From positions 1,136,354 through 1,200,353 of the forward strand of contig CAADRB010000006.1 of the NCBI GenBank assembly GCA_900708905.1: a stretch of DNA of 64,000 nucleotides. The letters are read 5' to 3'. The stretch comes from Hymenolepis diminuta (Eukaryota > Platyhelminthes > Cestoda > Cyclophyllidea > Hymenolepididae). Of the stretch, positions 1-13,519 are shown piece after piece (the first letter of the stretch is position 1; each line of letters begins with the position of its first letter). The translations under genes and the position numbers were made by a program. The notes under the pieces are model-generated. The model saw only the letters and a list, made by a program, of their open reading frames with translations, was not told where the DNA came from and did not search any database.

Positions 1-1523
1 ACTGGCTATTGTTTTAACAATTTCCGGTGTTTGAAAATAAAGCAATTATTTGTGAAGAACTTTGTCTTTATTTTGGCTATAAATAATCCTATTTTACTTG
101 TAATGGCTTATCATTTTATTTGATTAATTTAACTACCGTATGCTTTTGTTATTTTTATTAAAATAGTTTTCAGTAACCATATTTTTTAAAATACCAATCA
201 TTAAATAAAATATATTAAATTCTGATTATTTTGAATAAACTAACTGAGAATCACCTTGTGTCCTTTTAATATTTTGTTTATTAGACAATTAACATTTCAA
301 TAAAATTTATTATTCCTTAATTTATAACTTATTTGAGCATGTTCATCTTTTTTTTCACCCAACAAGGGCTTAAGTGAATCGCAGAAATTCATCTCGAAAC
401 GATGATACAAAACGTTTTGCAATTTTTCGCAGAAATTAGTAAAAATTAATTTGCAAATGATGACTATTTAACGAAAATGCTTTGAAGCGCAAAGGGGACA
501 ACTAACTTTCAAAAGACGGCTAAGTCGAATCTGAACAGTGGTGGAAAATGAGAAGGTCAGATCTGAAAATTCTCGCCAATGCTTTTTTAGGAAGAGTCGG
601 TTTCATGGAATAATTATAAAGGCACTTGCAAGTGAATCAAAAATTATATCATTCTTCTACTTTGATTCGAATGAAAATCCGATAAAATATTTAGCCGTTA
701 GACACAGACGTTAAGTTAGCTTTTCATCTAAGTACGGGAAATGGCATAATAAACCACCAATTGGTAAGAACGGGGATCAAGAAAATGTGGAAATCAAAGT
801 CAGGAAGTCATGTACATTCGCGTATTATTAAGTTACTCCCTTTTTACCAACTTGTACAGTTTTGCTACATCATCCCATAGTTCCGAAGCTCAGAATGATT
901 TTCGAAATTCTAAGTTCTTAATTAAATGCTTGTTCGCGAAGTCCAGGGTTTATTGACCAGCTGACTAAATCTAGTGATTGCTCATGTCATTATTGAGAAG
1001 CAAGATTTGAAAGTCGACAGTTGTTGGGGATAAAACCATGGCCATCAGATATGGATCTACAGGGGGTAAGAAGAGTGTGGATATTTAGGAAGGATTTTAA
1101 CCTAATAAAAAGTGGCATAAGCAGATAGAAAGATAAAGAATCGTAAATAGAAGATGGTATGAGGAGCTGCAGAGAGAGGAGTTGGTTGGGGGATCCTATT
1201 TTAAAAATCAGAGAGAAGAGAGCTGGGAAGATGTGTGCTGCAAACAGAGTCATTGGGATAGGACCTGAAGTAATTTTACGCCTAGATATTTAAAAATATT
1301 GTCGACAGAATCCAGAACGATCTAACTAGGAGCTTAGAATTGAATTTACTGAAAGATAGCAGTAGTGTAACCGTTACTAAAAACTGCGTTTATTCATAGA
1401 AAGAAGAAAGCTTAAAAAATGCCCATCCTAAAAAGAAAAATATTAGATGTCCATTATATGAAATGGTTTTACGTTGATCACCAATGTGGCAGAAGATACT
1501 CTAAAGCTTTTTGTTTATTGAAG
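1..1523. other. Gene-free AT-rich left flank
   Basis: No open frame here resembles a known protein and no splice-consistent exon was found. A GC-richer patch at about 1000-1260 carries an 87-codon minus-strand frame with no recognisable domain. The stretch ends at the TA duplication of the mariner element. Confidence 0.6.
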
Positions 1524-1525
1524 TA

Positions 1526-2696
1526 TCAGGTTGTAACAGAAGTTCTGTCCAATGTTTGAGCTGTGTTTAGGGCGCGATTACTTTAATGTAGCTTGTTAAT
1601 GTTGTATGTTTATCTATGCTAATTGATAAGATATTATTTCTTTCAGATTGTGCGATAATTACCGTTGTTTATAACTATTTCTAGCCCTCATGTACACTCC
1701 AAATAAAGAGCATATCAGGCATATTTTACTCTATGAATTTCGTAAAAGAAATACGGCAAGCTCAGCAGCAAAAACACTCAAACACACTTATGGAAGTGAT
1801 GTTGAGAATGAAAAGACATGCTGAAGGTGGTTTTCTGCAGGCGATTTCAAAAAGCATGAATTCAACCTGAAAGACGAACCGAGAGCTGGATGCACAAAAA
1901 AACTCAATTCTGAGCAACTGCAAGTTCCCATTGATGAAAATCCAATCCACACTACTAGAGAACTGAGCAAAACCTCTCTCGTAAGCTGCCGTATGACCAT
2001 ATATAATGCAGGGGAATGAAAAGACTCGAAGGCTGAGAAATGGGTCCCATACGATTTGTCAAAAATCAACAGGCAACAGTGTGTGAGCCGTTGTGTTTTG
2101 CTGCGGTCTCGTGAACTTCAGGGACCCTTTTTAGACCGAATCATAACTGACAGCGACGAGAAGTGTATGTATTATGGGATTTGAAGGGAATTGTTTATTA
2201 TGAACTAATGGGTGACAGTCAAACAATAACGTCTGAAATTTACTGTCGGCAGCTAATTCATTTAAAAGCAGTTAACGGCAGGAAAAACGGCCTTCTTTGA
2301 TCAATCGAAAAGGAGGGCTTCTGCACCATGACAACGCCAAACCCCACACTTCAGGAGCAACTAAAAATCTCGTCAAGGAATTTGGCCGGGAAGTCATGCA
2401 TCACCCATCATATTCTCCCATCTTGCACCAACCGATTTTCATCTTTCGGGAGCTTACAGTATCATTCAATGAGACTTCAAAAGCTTACTTCAAGAAGTGG
2501 AAATGAAGCTAGTTTATTTTTTTGAGTCCAAACTGGCTAAATTCTATGAAGGAGGAATGAGAAAGCTTATGGCAAGATGGGAAGTTGTAATTAATAGAAA
2601 CGGTGACTATGTTGAACACTAAATAAATGTATTTTTGACAGAATTTTTACTTAAATTCAAATTTAAAGAATTGACATAACTTCTGTTACAATCTAA
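1526..2696 (+). mobile_element. Degenerate mariner (Tc1/mariner superfamily) transposon
   Basis: The element is bounded by imperfect inverted repeats of about 28 bases: TCAGGTTGTAACAGAAGTTC at the left and, read on the minus strand from the right end, TTAGATTGTAACAGAAGTTA. A TA dinucleotide flanks each end (1524-1525 and 2697-2698), the target duplication expected of mariner. The interior encodes a broken mariner transposase. At about 1.17 kb it is slightly shorter than a typical 1.3 kb element, in keeping with an internal deletion in the transposase. Mutations in the frame mean it cannot move by itself. Confidence 0.92.
1690..2622 (+). pseudogene. Mariner transposase, inactivated by stops and frameshifts
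   Basis: Reading starts at ATG 1690. The N-terminal helix-turn-helix region is recognisable, as is the mariner linker signature as KWVPYDLS. In-frame TGA stops lie at 1822, 2017 and 2182. The first catalytic aspartate region reads ITDSDEK (near 2149-2163). The second, HDNAKPH, lies one frame over (Asp at 2330). The third is back in the first frame within LAPTDFHL (Asp at 2434). The second-to-third spacing of about 34 codons fits the D,D34D mariner class. The first-to-second spacing is about 58 codons, much less than is usual, so roughly 100 bases are probably deleted. The frame ends at TAA 2620-2622, followed at once by AATAAA. Confidence 0.9.
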
Positions 2697-4389
2697 TAGT
2701 TTGCATACGGTTTTTACTAACTAATTTATTGTCCTACATGTTATCAATCAAGTTAGATGAATTGATCCTATATTTTTGTTTTCTTCTCAATTCCAAAAGA
2801 GCTTCTGACTTAAAAATTGAGGAAAAACCTTATTTACGTTATTACTTTATAGATATTTATACAGATTTTAGGGTTTTAATCAGATATTTGAACTGACCTA
2901 GTCAATTAAAATTCTCAGATATTGCATTGAAGGATCATTCATAAAGTCTTTGAAAATATATATACATATATTTAAATCGCCTTGATGAAAAATCAATGTA
3001 CATTTCCGCTTTAGCTTAAACTGTTTTCAGTCGCCCCGGTTAAGGAACATTGATTAACGAGGTGTATTCGCCTTCTTTCAGTTTTTACCTGTACAATCCA
3101 GCACATGGCTATTACAAGCCCGGAGTTGCAGATGCTCAGTTCTGGCGCTCTCTCTATATTCCTTTACCCTTTTCCTTCGTCCTATTTTCGTTAGCGTCCT
3201 CCACTCTCCTCTTTCCCTAATTAACCCAATTCTTAATTGTTGCCATTCAAAAAACTTTTCTTTATACTTGACTCTATCTTCTGAATTTAAGGAATTGGGA
3301 TTGCTCTTAGCTGATAGCTTTTAGTTTTATTTCCAACACCATTGATATAAATGAATTGAAATTGCTTCGAGTGAAATGAAAACTCATATACTTTCTAAAA
3401 TAATTCCATTTTATCAACGAATTTTCAACTAATTTAAAGAAATAACTGCAAAATTATAAATATTTTCAATTTAGAGAAGCAGTGAAAAAGAATAAATGTG
3501 ATTTATGACGGTCATTCTATTTTAAGATTTAAAAAATATATTTTTTCTAATAGTTTTAAAAATAACAGAATATATTTTCTACAATTTGTCAAAAAACTGT
3601 GAAGCAAGCACTACACTCTATTTTAAATTTAATGCTTATTTTTGTGTTAATGTTTAGAGAGCATATACCATATCTGAATATGTGTTTATTAGTTAAATAA
3701 GATTTGATCTCAGCGCTCAAATTACTTTTTAAAACACCGTTTTTTCTGGCGTCAAACACCTACCCACTCGAACATAAAAAAAATCATAAATGTCATCTAC
3801 CGCAGAATTTACGCTTTAAATGAAATTTTAATACTTTACTTTTATGAATTTAATCTAAATGTGCATGTAACTAAAAGAGTAGTATATTTAAGACCGTCTA
3901 ATTTGGGAACTTTGCAATCTTATCCTTTAGATATTGTGATGATTACAGCAAAAAAAGTGAATAAATTTTGTTGGTCCTGAATCAATTTACGCACTGTATG
4001 TCATGTATTTATATGATTGTAATCCATTCCAGAAATATAAACTGAAAATATTTCATTGTTCCTTTTAATCATTTTCCTTCCAACTAACAAAAAAGTAATG
4101 AAACTACAAGCGAAAGGTACTTGCATTTAGATACTCGGAAGACTGGAAAGTGACTCACACTCGTTGTGGTAACATTCAGTGAGATTTACTGTCTAGACTC
4201 ATATTGAACTTAAGCTCATAGAAACTGTTGTTATAGTTTTACAACAAAAAAGAATTTATTAGCTTTTAGCTAGGGTATTTTAAAATCATGTATGCTGAAA
4301 AAAGGTGTAATGACATTCTGTTTTCTCAAGCTTGTAGAGAAAAAAGTGAATTGGGGACGTAAGACCAACCATCTTCTTTAAATCATCTC

Positions 4390-4560
4390 TCACTAAGTAC
4401 TGGACATCGAAAACAAGAAATCAATATCATGAAATTTGAATTTTGGGACATGAATTGCTCATTTAATAAAAAGTGTACAGTCCATTTCCAAAAATCAAAT
4501 GAAGCGGGACTATTTTGAAACTCTGACTTTAATCTCAAAATCCTTTTGATTCAACCCATT
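4390..4560 (+). repeat. Dispersed repeat, copy 1 (partner near 40.0 kb)
   Basis: It shares the ordered blocks AAATTTGAATTTTGGGACATG, TGCTCATTTAATAAAAAG, TGTACAGTCCATTTC and AAAAATCAAATGAAG with 39,950-40,130, same orientation. The flanks weaken gradually. Class unknown. Confidence 0.55.
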
Positions 4561-5829
4561 TCGTTCACCATTGGACTTAAGTGTTACCAAATTTTAGTTA
4601 CTTACCTAAGATAAAGAGATTGTGAGACATATTCTCCTTGCCTGGATTATTTAATACTAAAACTACTCTTGGACTTAGTTCAAAAAAATTTAATACCGAT
4701 CTCAAGAATCTGCCAATAGACAGGACCCTATTTATATTCTGGATGTTCTTCATCCGTGTAAGCGGTCCCTGTAGGTTGTCAATCAAGCCTTTACAGTTTA
4801 GCTTCTCTCAACACATTTCTAATAATGTATGTCTCATATAATTATTATGATCCATGGAAAGGAAAAAGGTACCATGAAACCGGTTAACAGTAGAGTCTGA
4901 TATGAGATAAAAAGGCAAAAGTAGAGATGATGTCGGTAATAAAGTTAGAGCCCCAAAAGGTTTGTACGATGTTTTCCTTAATAGGTAACTTCCTACTTCA
5001 TTTTCCAAATTTGAACTTATATGAATCATTCCCTAGATAAAGAGAAAATTCAAGTCTTTTTGAGCGGTTGACTAATTAAGATGATCGATCTTTCCAAATT
5101 TTACCTTTATTTCCAACCACGGGAAAGCAAGATTGACTCACATTATCTTTCGCTCAAGATGAATCAACCCACCCTCTTGCTCTTCCGACTTTAATCCTTT
5201 TGTTAAGTGAAGTTGAGTTGGACCTTAATCACCCTATTATTGCGGGTTAGCAGAAAAGTATGTTGAATATCTCACTTTATAGAAAGAAATGTCGTTCGTA
5301 ATACCCGACCAGTTTCATAGAACTGAAGCATGGCGGTCAGTAAAAACCTAGAAACATACTCAGGGAAATTATTGTAATGTTAAGTAATATGATTAGTTCA
5401 CATCATGCCCCTGGATCTTGCTGTTAAAGTAATGCAAATACCTTCTCTCAAACTCCTAAGCTCGCTTAAACAACTATTTCACTTTATATTTGATTTCAGA
5501 AAGGGAACCTAGATATTTATAAAATGTTAGGAGCCATAAATAATTGAAATAGGATCACTTTGTTCCGAAAATACATATTCATAATCATTTAGTGAACGGG
5601 AGCATTCCTATTCAGACAAATCAGCAAGGTTATCTCACTTTGGTCAAAACCAAAATAAATATATTGTAGTCATATAATGCTATTAACCTGTCCACATTTA
5701 ATGGAATTTTCCTGAGATGTATACGTTATATAGAATAAGACGCTAAGCCTTGTTTTTAAAACTGTAGCTGTTAGATTTTTGTTAGTACATGCCCTAACTA
5801 TTTCTAGGTAAACAGTGGATCCTGATTGA

Positions 5830-5965
5830 TGCCACACTCGTCTGTATTGCCGGAAATCATGGGTCTGGCACCCACCAGTTCACGCCCACTGAGTGGAATG
5901 GCCAACTGCACTGGTAAGATCTGTCCAATAATGGGGGAGACAGAATTCGTAGGCAAATATCTGAA
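5830..5965 (+). repeat. SINE-like family, partial copy
   Basis: It contains, in order, an eroded tRNA-like head (CACTCGTCTG, then ATGGGTCTGGCACCC where box B is expected), TGAGTGGAATGGCCAAC, GCACTGGTAAGA and GAGACAGAATTCG. These match in order the copies near 10.3, 13.85, 42.3 and 45.1 kb. Confidence 0.7.
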
Positions 5966-8900
5966 ATACTTGTGTTTTCAAATGAGCCACAATCAGTTGT
6001 AGTAAAACGCAAGCTGCCCGTATTTTCACCCGACCAGTACAGTGTGGCCTGATAGTTGCAGCAAGATAGGTAGCAATGCGTCACTTAGCTAGAATTTATG
6101 ACTTGTTTTTGACCTAAATTTGCGTTGACCTCAATCACCAAATGTGACTATCGTTGGCCTCAAATGACACTTTGTGCACCAGAAATGGTCTTTGCATGTT
6201 ATATCAGAAAAGGTAAATAGCTATCGCACTGAGGACGGACCGATATTTAACTTGCCATTCAGAGTTTAATTTGCTGTTGACCGTTGTTTTCGGTTAAACA
6301 ATTATTTACCATTTATTGTTGATTAAAAATTGTTTCAAGTATTATAAATCAACAATCATCCATATTTAAGGAAAAGTTGTTTGATCTAATTTAAAATAAT
6401 CTAAATTAATGTTTATGGTGGATTAATATTAGTGGACAAATAATTCTTCCATATTTATAAACTCCGAAATAATATCAAGATATTTAGGGGGTCCTAATTC
6501 TGCTCAAAGAACTTATCTAAAAATGTGACTGAAAAGCAATTTTCTCTAAAGATCTCCGTATTTTTTAAATGTCCAAGAAAAGAAACAGATTACTGACACA
6601 CTAGAGATGTTCAAATGCAAAGGCTGTTGGGGATTAGTATTGAATTACATGCTCGAATGGATGTAAAGTGTGCCAAGAAAGTCATGCAAAACTGTGATTC
6701 TGTGATTTGATGCCGAGCTACTTAAAAAACTGTAGGTTGAACCCAACGTAATTTCTGTTCTTCATGTTTTTTGCATGAAAACCTGACAACTGATTAAATT
6801 CATTGGTCTCAAAGGTAGGAGTTACTTTTCAATCATCCTATATATAGAATACTGATCAGAATAATTAAATACAGTCATGCTATTAATAAAGTTTTTGTTG
6901 ATCATCACGATTTCTTTAAAATTTCAAGAGCAATAAACTTCTTAATTAATTGGGCATTTCACTTTCTGCCTGCACATACTAACTAATAACCTGAATACAA
7001 GAAATTTAATTTGAGTTGATAGTCTCTAATTATATTTATAATAAGTCAAAATAGGAATGGGAAAATAACTTTTGGCGCATATCCAAAAGTGAAAACTCAA
7101 GGTCTCTGAGTCTAAAGTACTTAACTTCCTCTATTTCAACTTCAATTAACGTTGTCAAGTAATTCACTTACTGAACGGATCATGAATTCCTGGTATAGGC
7201 TTCCATAGTGTTATTATGTAATGACACCGGCTCGATCAAAAAATCAATTTACTAAAAACAATATTCGGTCAGTTTAAATTGTACTTAGGCTTAGTTTACT
7301 TCTAGTGTATAGTCATAATATCCGCCACTAATGTAGCTAATCAAAGGGTTATTTAAAATTCACATTTCTTTTAAAGTAATATAATAACAACCAGAAAATT
7401 ATTTTCCTAACTATTATCTTATCGTCTATTTCTGAATAATTAATACCTGTCACAAAGGGGAGACAGTCAGATCATCTTCGCCAAACAATACAAAGTACAA
7501 GAAAGAAGAAAACGTCTTAAATTAAAAAGGAAAAGGTGAATAACTTTTATGGTAAATGAAAGGTCATGATAAGTATGCATGAGATAGTTTTCTTACCTTC
7601 TGAGAAAAATCGTTTTTACAAATGTCTCATGAGATAATTGATTATAGTGCGAAGTTCCAGTATTTATAATCGGTATGAGCACTGTCTCAATGGAAGTTGA
7701 ATTCGAAGTTATTAATGAAAAGAATAGCAGTTGCGGTTGTGTCTGAACCTTCTATCCTGAAAATGTATTTGCAGATAACTTGTGTTTACATCTGGGAAAT
7801 TAGCAATGACCTGAATCATGCAAATTTTCTAAATAAACGGCATGGAAAGGGACATGTGAGGAACATCGACGAGTTTGCAAATTGATAACAGCCTATCTGA
7901 ACTCGATTTAAATTCTTAAACCTCTTTGTGATTTGACTGGACAGATAGAGGTATAATAAAAAAACTTTCAAAATCAATATGGATGGAATATTTAGATCGA
8001 TCGGCGAGTTCATTATGAAGATACAATTTTTTGCATTCAATGTCTAATTGCAGGAAGGAATGGAAAACGAAATTTGTATTTGGAATAAATAATTAGTAAA
8101 GCTGGCTCTTAATCCACTTTCAATTTTTGATAATAATTGGAATTGCATTTGATTATAAGATAGTTATGTTCATTAGTGAAATAAGGAAGTTCGCATTACA
8201 CTGTCATTTTTATTAACTTTTTTAAAGTTTGATTTCTTTATTGACATCAACAGTAATGCAAATAAATATAATAGATAATATTAACCATGAGAAAGCCTCT
8301 AACCAAAGCATAATTGTAAACAAATTCATTAAGGTGCAAAGGACGAAGCTAAATACAAGGAAAAAAAGAAGTCTTAGAAGAGTCATACTCCTCAAATTTT
8401 ACATTTGTTCCTTGATAGGTGGTATTCATTCCGTTTATGTCATAATCCACTCATTAGGTATTTGAGCGAATTAATGTGACCGATGCTCAAATCTTATTTA
8501 CCGATTGATTAACTTGAAAAACGAAACAGATATTGGATTCTTCTGCCAAACCGATGCAGTGGAGAAAGATAATCCTATATAATCCATGATTAATTATTAA
8601 TCTACTTAGATTATCAATTTTTCCAATTTCTCTACCTTCCAAATATAAACTTTCACTCTTTTTGCCCATGACTTCATCCAAGGCCTTTAGGCTATTCAGC
8701 CATTTGTTCCTGGTTACCTATCTGCTGAAGATGGAACTTTAATCTGCTATCTGGCCGGCATTTTCAGTGTGTTGATTAGAAGACTAACTTATTTCTAAAT
8801 ATAAATATTCTGCCGCATCCCCTATATCCATTTTATTTTTTGTTTTAGAAGAGAACGTAGATACTTGGAAGGGCAGTAGCTTAACAGGCTCCTATTGTCC

Positions 8901-10219
8901 TACGTTGACAAATTCTAAAGTATACTATTCTAAATAACATGGCAAATGACTATGCATGATATCAGATAATGGTTTCTCTGTATGGCAAAATTGAAAAATG
9001 TGTAATAAAATAATAAATAATAAGGGTAGAAGGGGCGATTTCAAATATTTTCGTCAATGGTAGCACCGTTATCTATTTTTGAGTAGCACTCTATTTCAAT
9101 CCATAAGGGATTTTTTAAAAACCGATATTTTACCTTTCGCGACTTTTGACAATACCATCGCTTAAACATAGCTTTTCATTAAAAATGTCCCAAAAGTTAT
9201 CAGGATTTAGTCTTAATTCCATTTGTTGTATTCATTAAAAGTTCGGCTTTAAATTATGAAACAAGACGTAAAAAGCCATGTAGTGAAGTTGAGGATTAGC
9301 AATTGCGGAGTTGTCTCGGTTTATGCCCAAGATTACCAGCCAAGAGATCTGGACTGGTCGGACTTTAGAGCAAAAACGCATTTTAAATCGATTCAGCCAG
9401 TAATATTCCATTAGTATATTCGTTGTATTGGGCAAAAATGAAATCGAAATATTCCGTGAATACTTTTTAGCGACTCTACTTCGGATCTCGCTTATAAAAT
9501 TTACTGTAGCCTCTTCAATGGAAAACATACTTCTGATGCTTCCCATTTTACTCAGTCATTTATACAATTATCAGTTAATCTAATTCTTTATCAACAATTT
9601 ATTCGTTTTTATTTTGCAAACGAACTTTTAAAGTATGCCCACAGTGTTAAGTCATTATTTAGACTTCTAAATCCAGTGATGGTTGGTTTCGACTGTCGCA
9701 GGCTTTTGATCAGTGGTTTGAAATGGAGAATATCTGAATTAGCGGCAGAAAATGCTAATTCCGTGGCGCAGAGCTCTGTGTTTCCGCGTACTAAACGGGA
9801 TTGAAAGAAGACCTCACAAATGAAAGATTTCAGCTATTTAAACTGAGAGAGAGTTGACTGGTTTGAATTTTCTCTGTATATGAGACAACTTTTGAAATCT
9901 GGTTAATAAATAATTAATTCTATTAATCGGAACTAATAAATACAATTTCGCAAGGATTTTTAAACGAACACATTTGATATTGCTCACAAATTCTAGAGGA
10001 ATAGGATTGAGAATAATTTTCCATCCTTTAATATATTTTTTATTTAGTTCTTCTATTTCAGACAACTGAAAACTTCTCTAGCATGACATTAGTTCAAATC
10101 AGAACTAAGAATACAAATGTATTATTTATTTGTTTAATTTTTTAAATCGACTCAAGCCAATCCAAGTCAGGTAAATTTCAAATATAAGCGGTAGAGCTCT
10201 TAGTAAAACCTCTGAACGT

Positions 10220-10425
10220 CAGTGGCGCAGTAATTAATGCGTTCATCTGCTAAAACTAAGATCACGCAATCGATTTTCAACGGTGTACACCAATTGGGCG
10301 GAATTGCCTATCGTACTCTTTAAGTCTGGATAATAACGAAAGTGGCAAATTGTGAGGTTCTCTCGAGGAGACTCCTTGAAGCTACCTGTCTACGCAAGAT
10401 AAGTGTTAAAAACACTTTTCTAAGT
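10220..10425 (+). repeat. SINE-like family, fullest copy
   Basis: The clearest member of the family, about 205 bases. It begins with an RNA polymerase III box A-like motif, TGGCGCAGTAATTAATGCG (from 10,223), then a degenerate box B (CAATCGATTTTC), about the spacing found in tRNA genes. The body then shows CAACGGTGTACACC, TTGGGCGGAATTGCC, a GAGGTTCTCTCGAGGAGAC block, and GTGTTAAAAACACTTTTC at the end. The same order recurs in most other copies. No target duplication could be recognised. Confidence 0.75.
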
Positions 10426-13247
10426 GTGCACCGGAGTTCGTGTGCATACTGGTAACTCTTCAGGACAGCAGCTGTTGTGTCAGACTCATATTAGTATCTT
10501 ATCGATAAGCATTGCTTACATAAGCTAGACAATTTACTGACAAAAAATGATATGCTTAACATCGTTTCGTGGTTAAGAGATACTCTGGAATGCAGTGTGA
10601 CTGCAAACATTGCAAGGTATGAAACTTCACAGCTTCTTCATCAAGCTGTTAAAATAAGCATCTCAATATTAGTTAAACATGGGGAGACAGCTTTCAATGT
10701 TATATTTAATAAGATGTAGAAATTAGAGATTTTGGCCCGAGAATTAAAGAGTTCTAGCTGTATGTCTTTTGCTTAAGGACCTTTCTGATTCGTACTTGGT
10801 TTTTAAGGTGATCTGGTGACGTTGGAAATGGATGTCGGTTATTATGAAATAAGACTTACGTTCATTCGTATCTCCATAAATATTATTATTTTTTGCACAT
10901 TCGCAATAATATATCAATTAAAGTATGAGCGTCATTAAAATTTCTAAAACTTTGGAATAAGGGAGGATAAATTTGATTGGCCGAGTCTCCCTCCAATAAA
11001 TACCTCTCTTTTTGATTTCCGTGCAGAGAGGTTGAGTTAATCACTAATTGCTAATGGTAACCGTGTGTAATAAATATCAATATTATTATAGCTTGTGTTC
11101 GTGATGGGTTTCATTGATGGCAGATAAAGGGACGCTTATTTGAGTAATTACCAATGGAACTCGTAATTGTGTCCCGTAAATTTGGTAGTAATCAGCTTTA
11201 GGTTTTGTTTTATTGATTGTACATTATTGGACGGAAAGAACTACCATGATGCTAGCCTTTTGATGTGGATGGGACTGGAGGATTGCCTTCTGCATGCTCC
11301 TCGAAAAGTATTTTTAAATCTAGTGGTAATTCAAGTGAGTTGTATATCGATTACAAATTTGCACTCGCAGAGCCATGCGACGACGCAGCTAATAAATCGG
11401 TGCCTTTATACCACCTGATCTCTTGTCGAAAAGGGAGTGTCGGAGCCTAATAGAGTAAGCTATTACGCGGATAGCAGCACCCGAGCACTTGTATCTACTT
11501 ATAAATTTTTCCTTTTAAAACTAGTCGAATTGCATTAAATGTCACAGCTTTATCATACTTCAACATCCCCCAAACTTCCTCTTTGGGGCATTTGAGATTC
11601 TCAAAAAAAAATACATCGCGCTTGAAAACGGAAATCAAGTTTTCATTACACAATTTAGATTATTAATAGAAATTGCAAAAGAAACTACCGTAAAAATATT
11701 GGCCTCGTTTAATTCTCGTTAGCCTTTATTGTCCCACCAGTATATTGGCTATTAGAAAAGAATATCTGAAGTTTTTAACCAACCTTCTCAATAATTAATA
11801 TGCTAATAAGCTTCGTAACTTGCAAACACTACTTCTACAGGTCCTCTTTCCCTAAACCATATTCGAATGAATTATTATTTCTTTTGCTTCGACAGTGTCC
11901 CTTGTTAAAAACAGTAAAAATTTCGCCCTGCTTTGGGTAACTAAATAAAACTATTAAATTTAATAGAACATTATTAAAATATTATGTATCTTTCTACTGC
12001 GATACTACACGTAATAAACAAGTCCAGTTGGGAGCAAAATCGCAATGCATGAATCTGTACATTTACAAAATATTATTTAGATAGTCTAAAAGTGACTCTG
12101 AAATGAAATTGGAATGGAAACTCAAATTTTACGGATGAGTGAAAATATAGTTAATTGATTGTCTGCAATAATTGAACCGAGAAATAATGCATATTTCACT
12201 TAAATGACCCCAGAATCAGCTCAAACTACTCTACAAATCCCTATATCCCTCACATTCAATATATCTGTAGCCATTTGAAATGTAATTTCGATAGGAAGAT
12301 TTGACAGCCTAGATTACTTTGAAATGACAAGATACGTAGGGGAGATAGAGTGGAAATAAAAGACCACGTCTCCACCACACAATATGTCATGTTTGAGATA
12401 ACCTGATTCAAGGGAGCGGAAAATCCTACTAAAAATCGAAACTTTATTATGGCATAAGCCGCTGAGGAATGGATAATAACATAATAACTAACATAGGAAA
12501 AAGAAAACTTGGTGATTAAGAGTTCAATATCTATCTCCCTTACTATAAGTTAGAAGGGTACTGTAATTAGAAAGAGCAGAGATACATACAGTGATAGTCC
12601 ACTAAGTCATAAACACAAAACAGCACCTTTATTAGCCTGCATGAGGGAGGGGACAATGATCGGCCAGAACGGTCTATGTTTATGATCTCACCAGCTAATG
12701 AGAATGGTTACATTGTTTCACCCCCAGTCATGTTCTATACTTTTAGAGTACCTCCTCCCTGTACAGAAAAAGAGCTAACTAGTGTCCGAGAGACTGTGGA
12801 TACTATTGAGGGGTTAGAATGAGGAGACAACAAAGCACAAACTGCGTGGAACCCCTGATTCCCTTTATTGATGTTCAGACACTTGTTTTCCAATTTCTCC
12901 AAGAAACTCCCATGCTATTTAGACCACTTACAGCAAAACCGAAACAAATTGATAAGCAACATGTGGGAAGTAGAATGAATCATATGCGGAGCACAGTGAA
13001 GTTCAAGATGCAATAAGCAAATTAAGACAACAGCTAGCCGTAAATTAGGACACTCGTTAATGGTGCCAATTATGTTAAACAGAACCACTCTTAAGTTATT
13101 TTTCAGGGATTTTGTCTAAGGGGGAAATTGTGCACCGCTACAAACTAAAACAATTTTCTGAATAATAGAGGGCCGCAAGACTACAAAGTAACAAATTATT
13201 TAACTAAGGGGAATTTAAATAAATAAAAACTCGATAGAAAAAGACAC

Positions 13248-13253
13248 TTTATT
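13248..13253 (-). terminator. Polyadenylation signal of VPS53 (AATAAA)
   Basis: AATAAA on the minus strand about 100 bases after the VPS53 stop codon, the natural signal for a short 3' untranslated region. More AATAAA-like motifs lie slightly further downstream (minus-strand TTTATT at about 13,218-13,226). Confidence 0.65.
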
Positions 13254-13354
13254 TAACTTGGAGACAAATACAAGAAATAATAAGGCAAACCGAGAAAAGA
13301 ATGAGACACCAACACTATCACAGACATCACACTAATAAGAGGAATGTAATTTTA

Positions 13355-13519
13355 TCACTTCTTGCTCCAAAGACCTTTCACATTTCCCGAAGAGGCGGAA
13401 TGAGATATTTCAATTGTTTTCATCTCAGCAGAAGGCTTCTCCTGTTGTGGTGTTGAGTTGTTCTTCACCACCGATTGAAATTCATCAATAATCACAATCT
13501 GATCACTTCTCTTGATACC
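13355..13519 (-). CDS. VPS53: VPS53 exon 14 (last)
   Basis: Residues 912-965, beginning GIKRSDQIV, the usual continuation after the DMK block, and ending GNVKGLWSKK before TGA. The C-terminal 40 residues are poorly conserved. Acceptor CTTCTAG; the preceding intron is 471 bases and contains a SINE-like copy. Confidence 0.94.
   Translation of the reverse strand, partial: GIKRSDQIVIIDEFQSVVKNNSTPQQEKPSAEMKTIEISHSASSGNVKGLWSKK

Larger units (their letters stand above)
2699..13247. other. Gene-poor stretch with diverged repeats
   Basis: No exon with a recognisable protein was found on either strand. It holds SINE-like copies near 5830-5965 and 10220-10425 and a dispersed repeat near 4390-4560. 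A GC-richer patch lies at about 12,340-13,030, with a 65-codon plus-strand frame at 12,819 that matches nothing I know. The rest is AT-rich sequence without visible structure. Confidence 0.55.

Noticed and set aside
1000..1253. 87-codon minus-strand frame in the left flank
   Set aside because: It has no recognisable domain, no supporting splice sites, and no neighbours suggesting a gene.
10223..10300. Intact tRNA gene
   Set aside because: Box A is good, but box B is degenerate and no acceptor stem or cloverleaf pairing can be formed. Copies elsewhere show it is a SINE-like head.
12340..13030. GC-richer patch with a 65-codon frame as a possible gene downstream of VPS53
   Set aside because: No exon-like conservation or splice structure was seen, and the frame matches nothing known. 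An old repeat is more likely.
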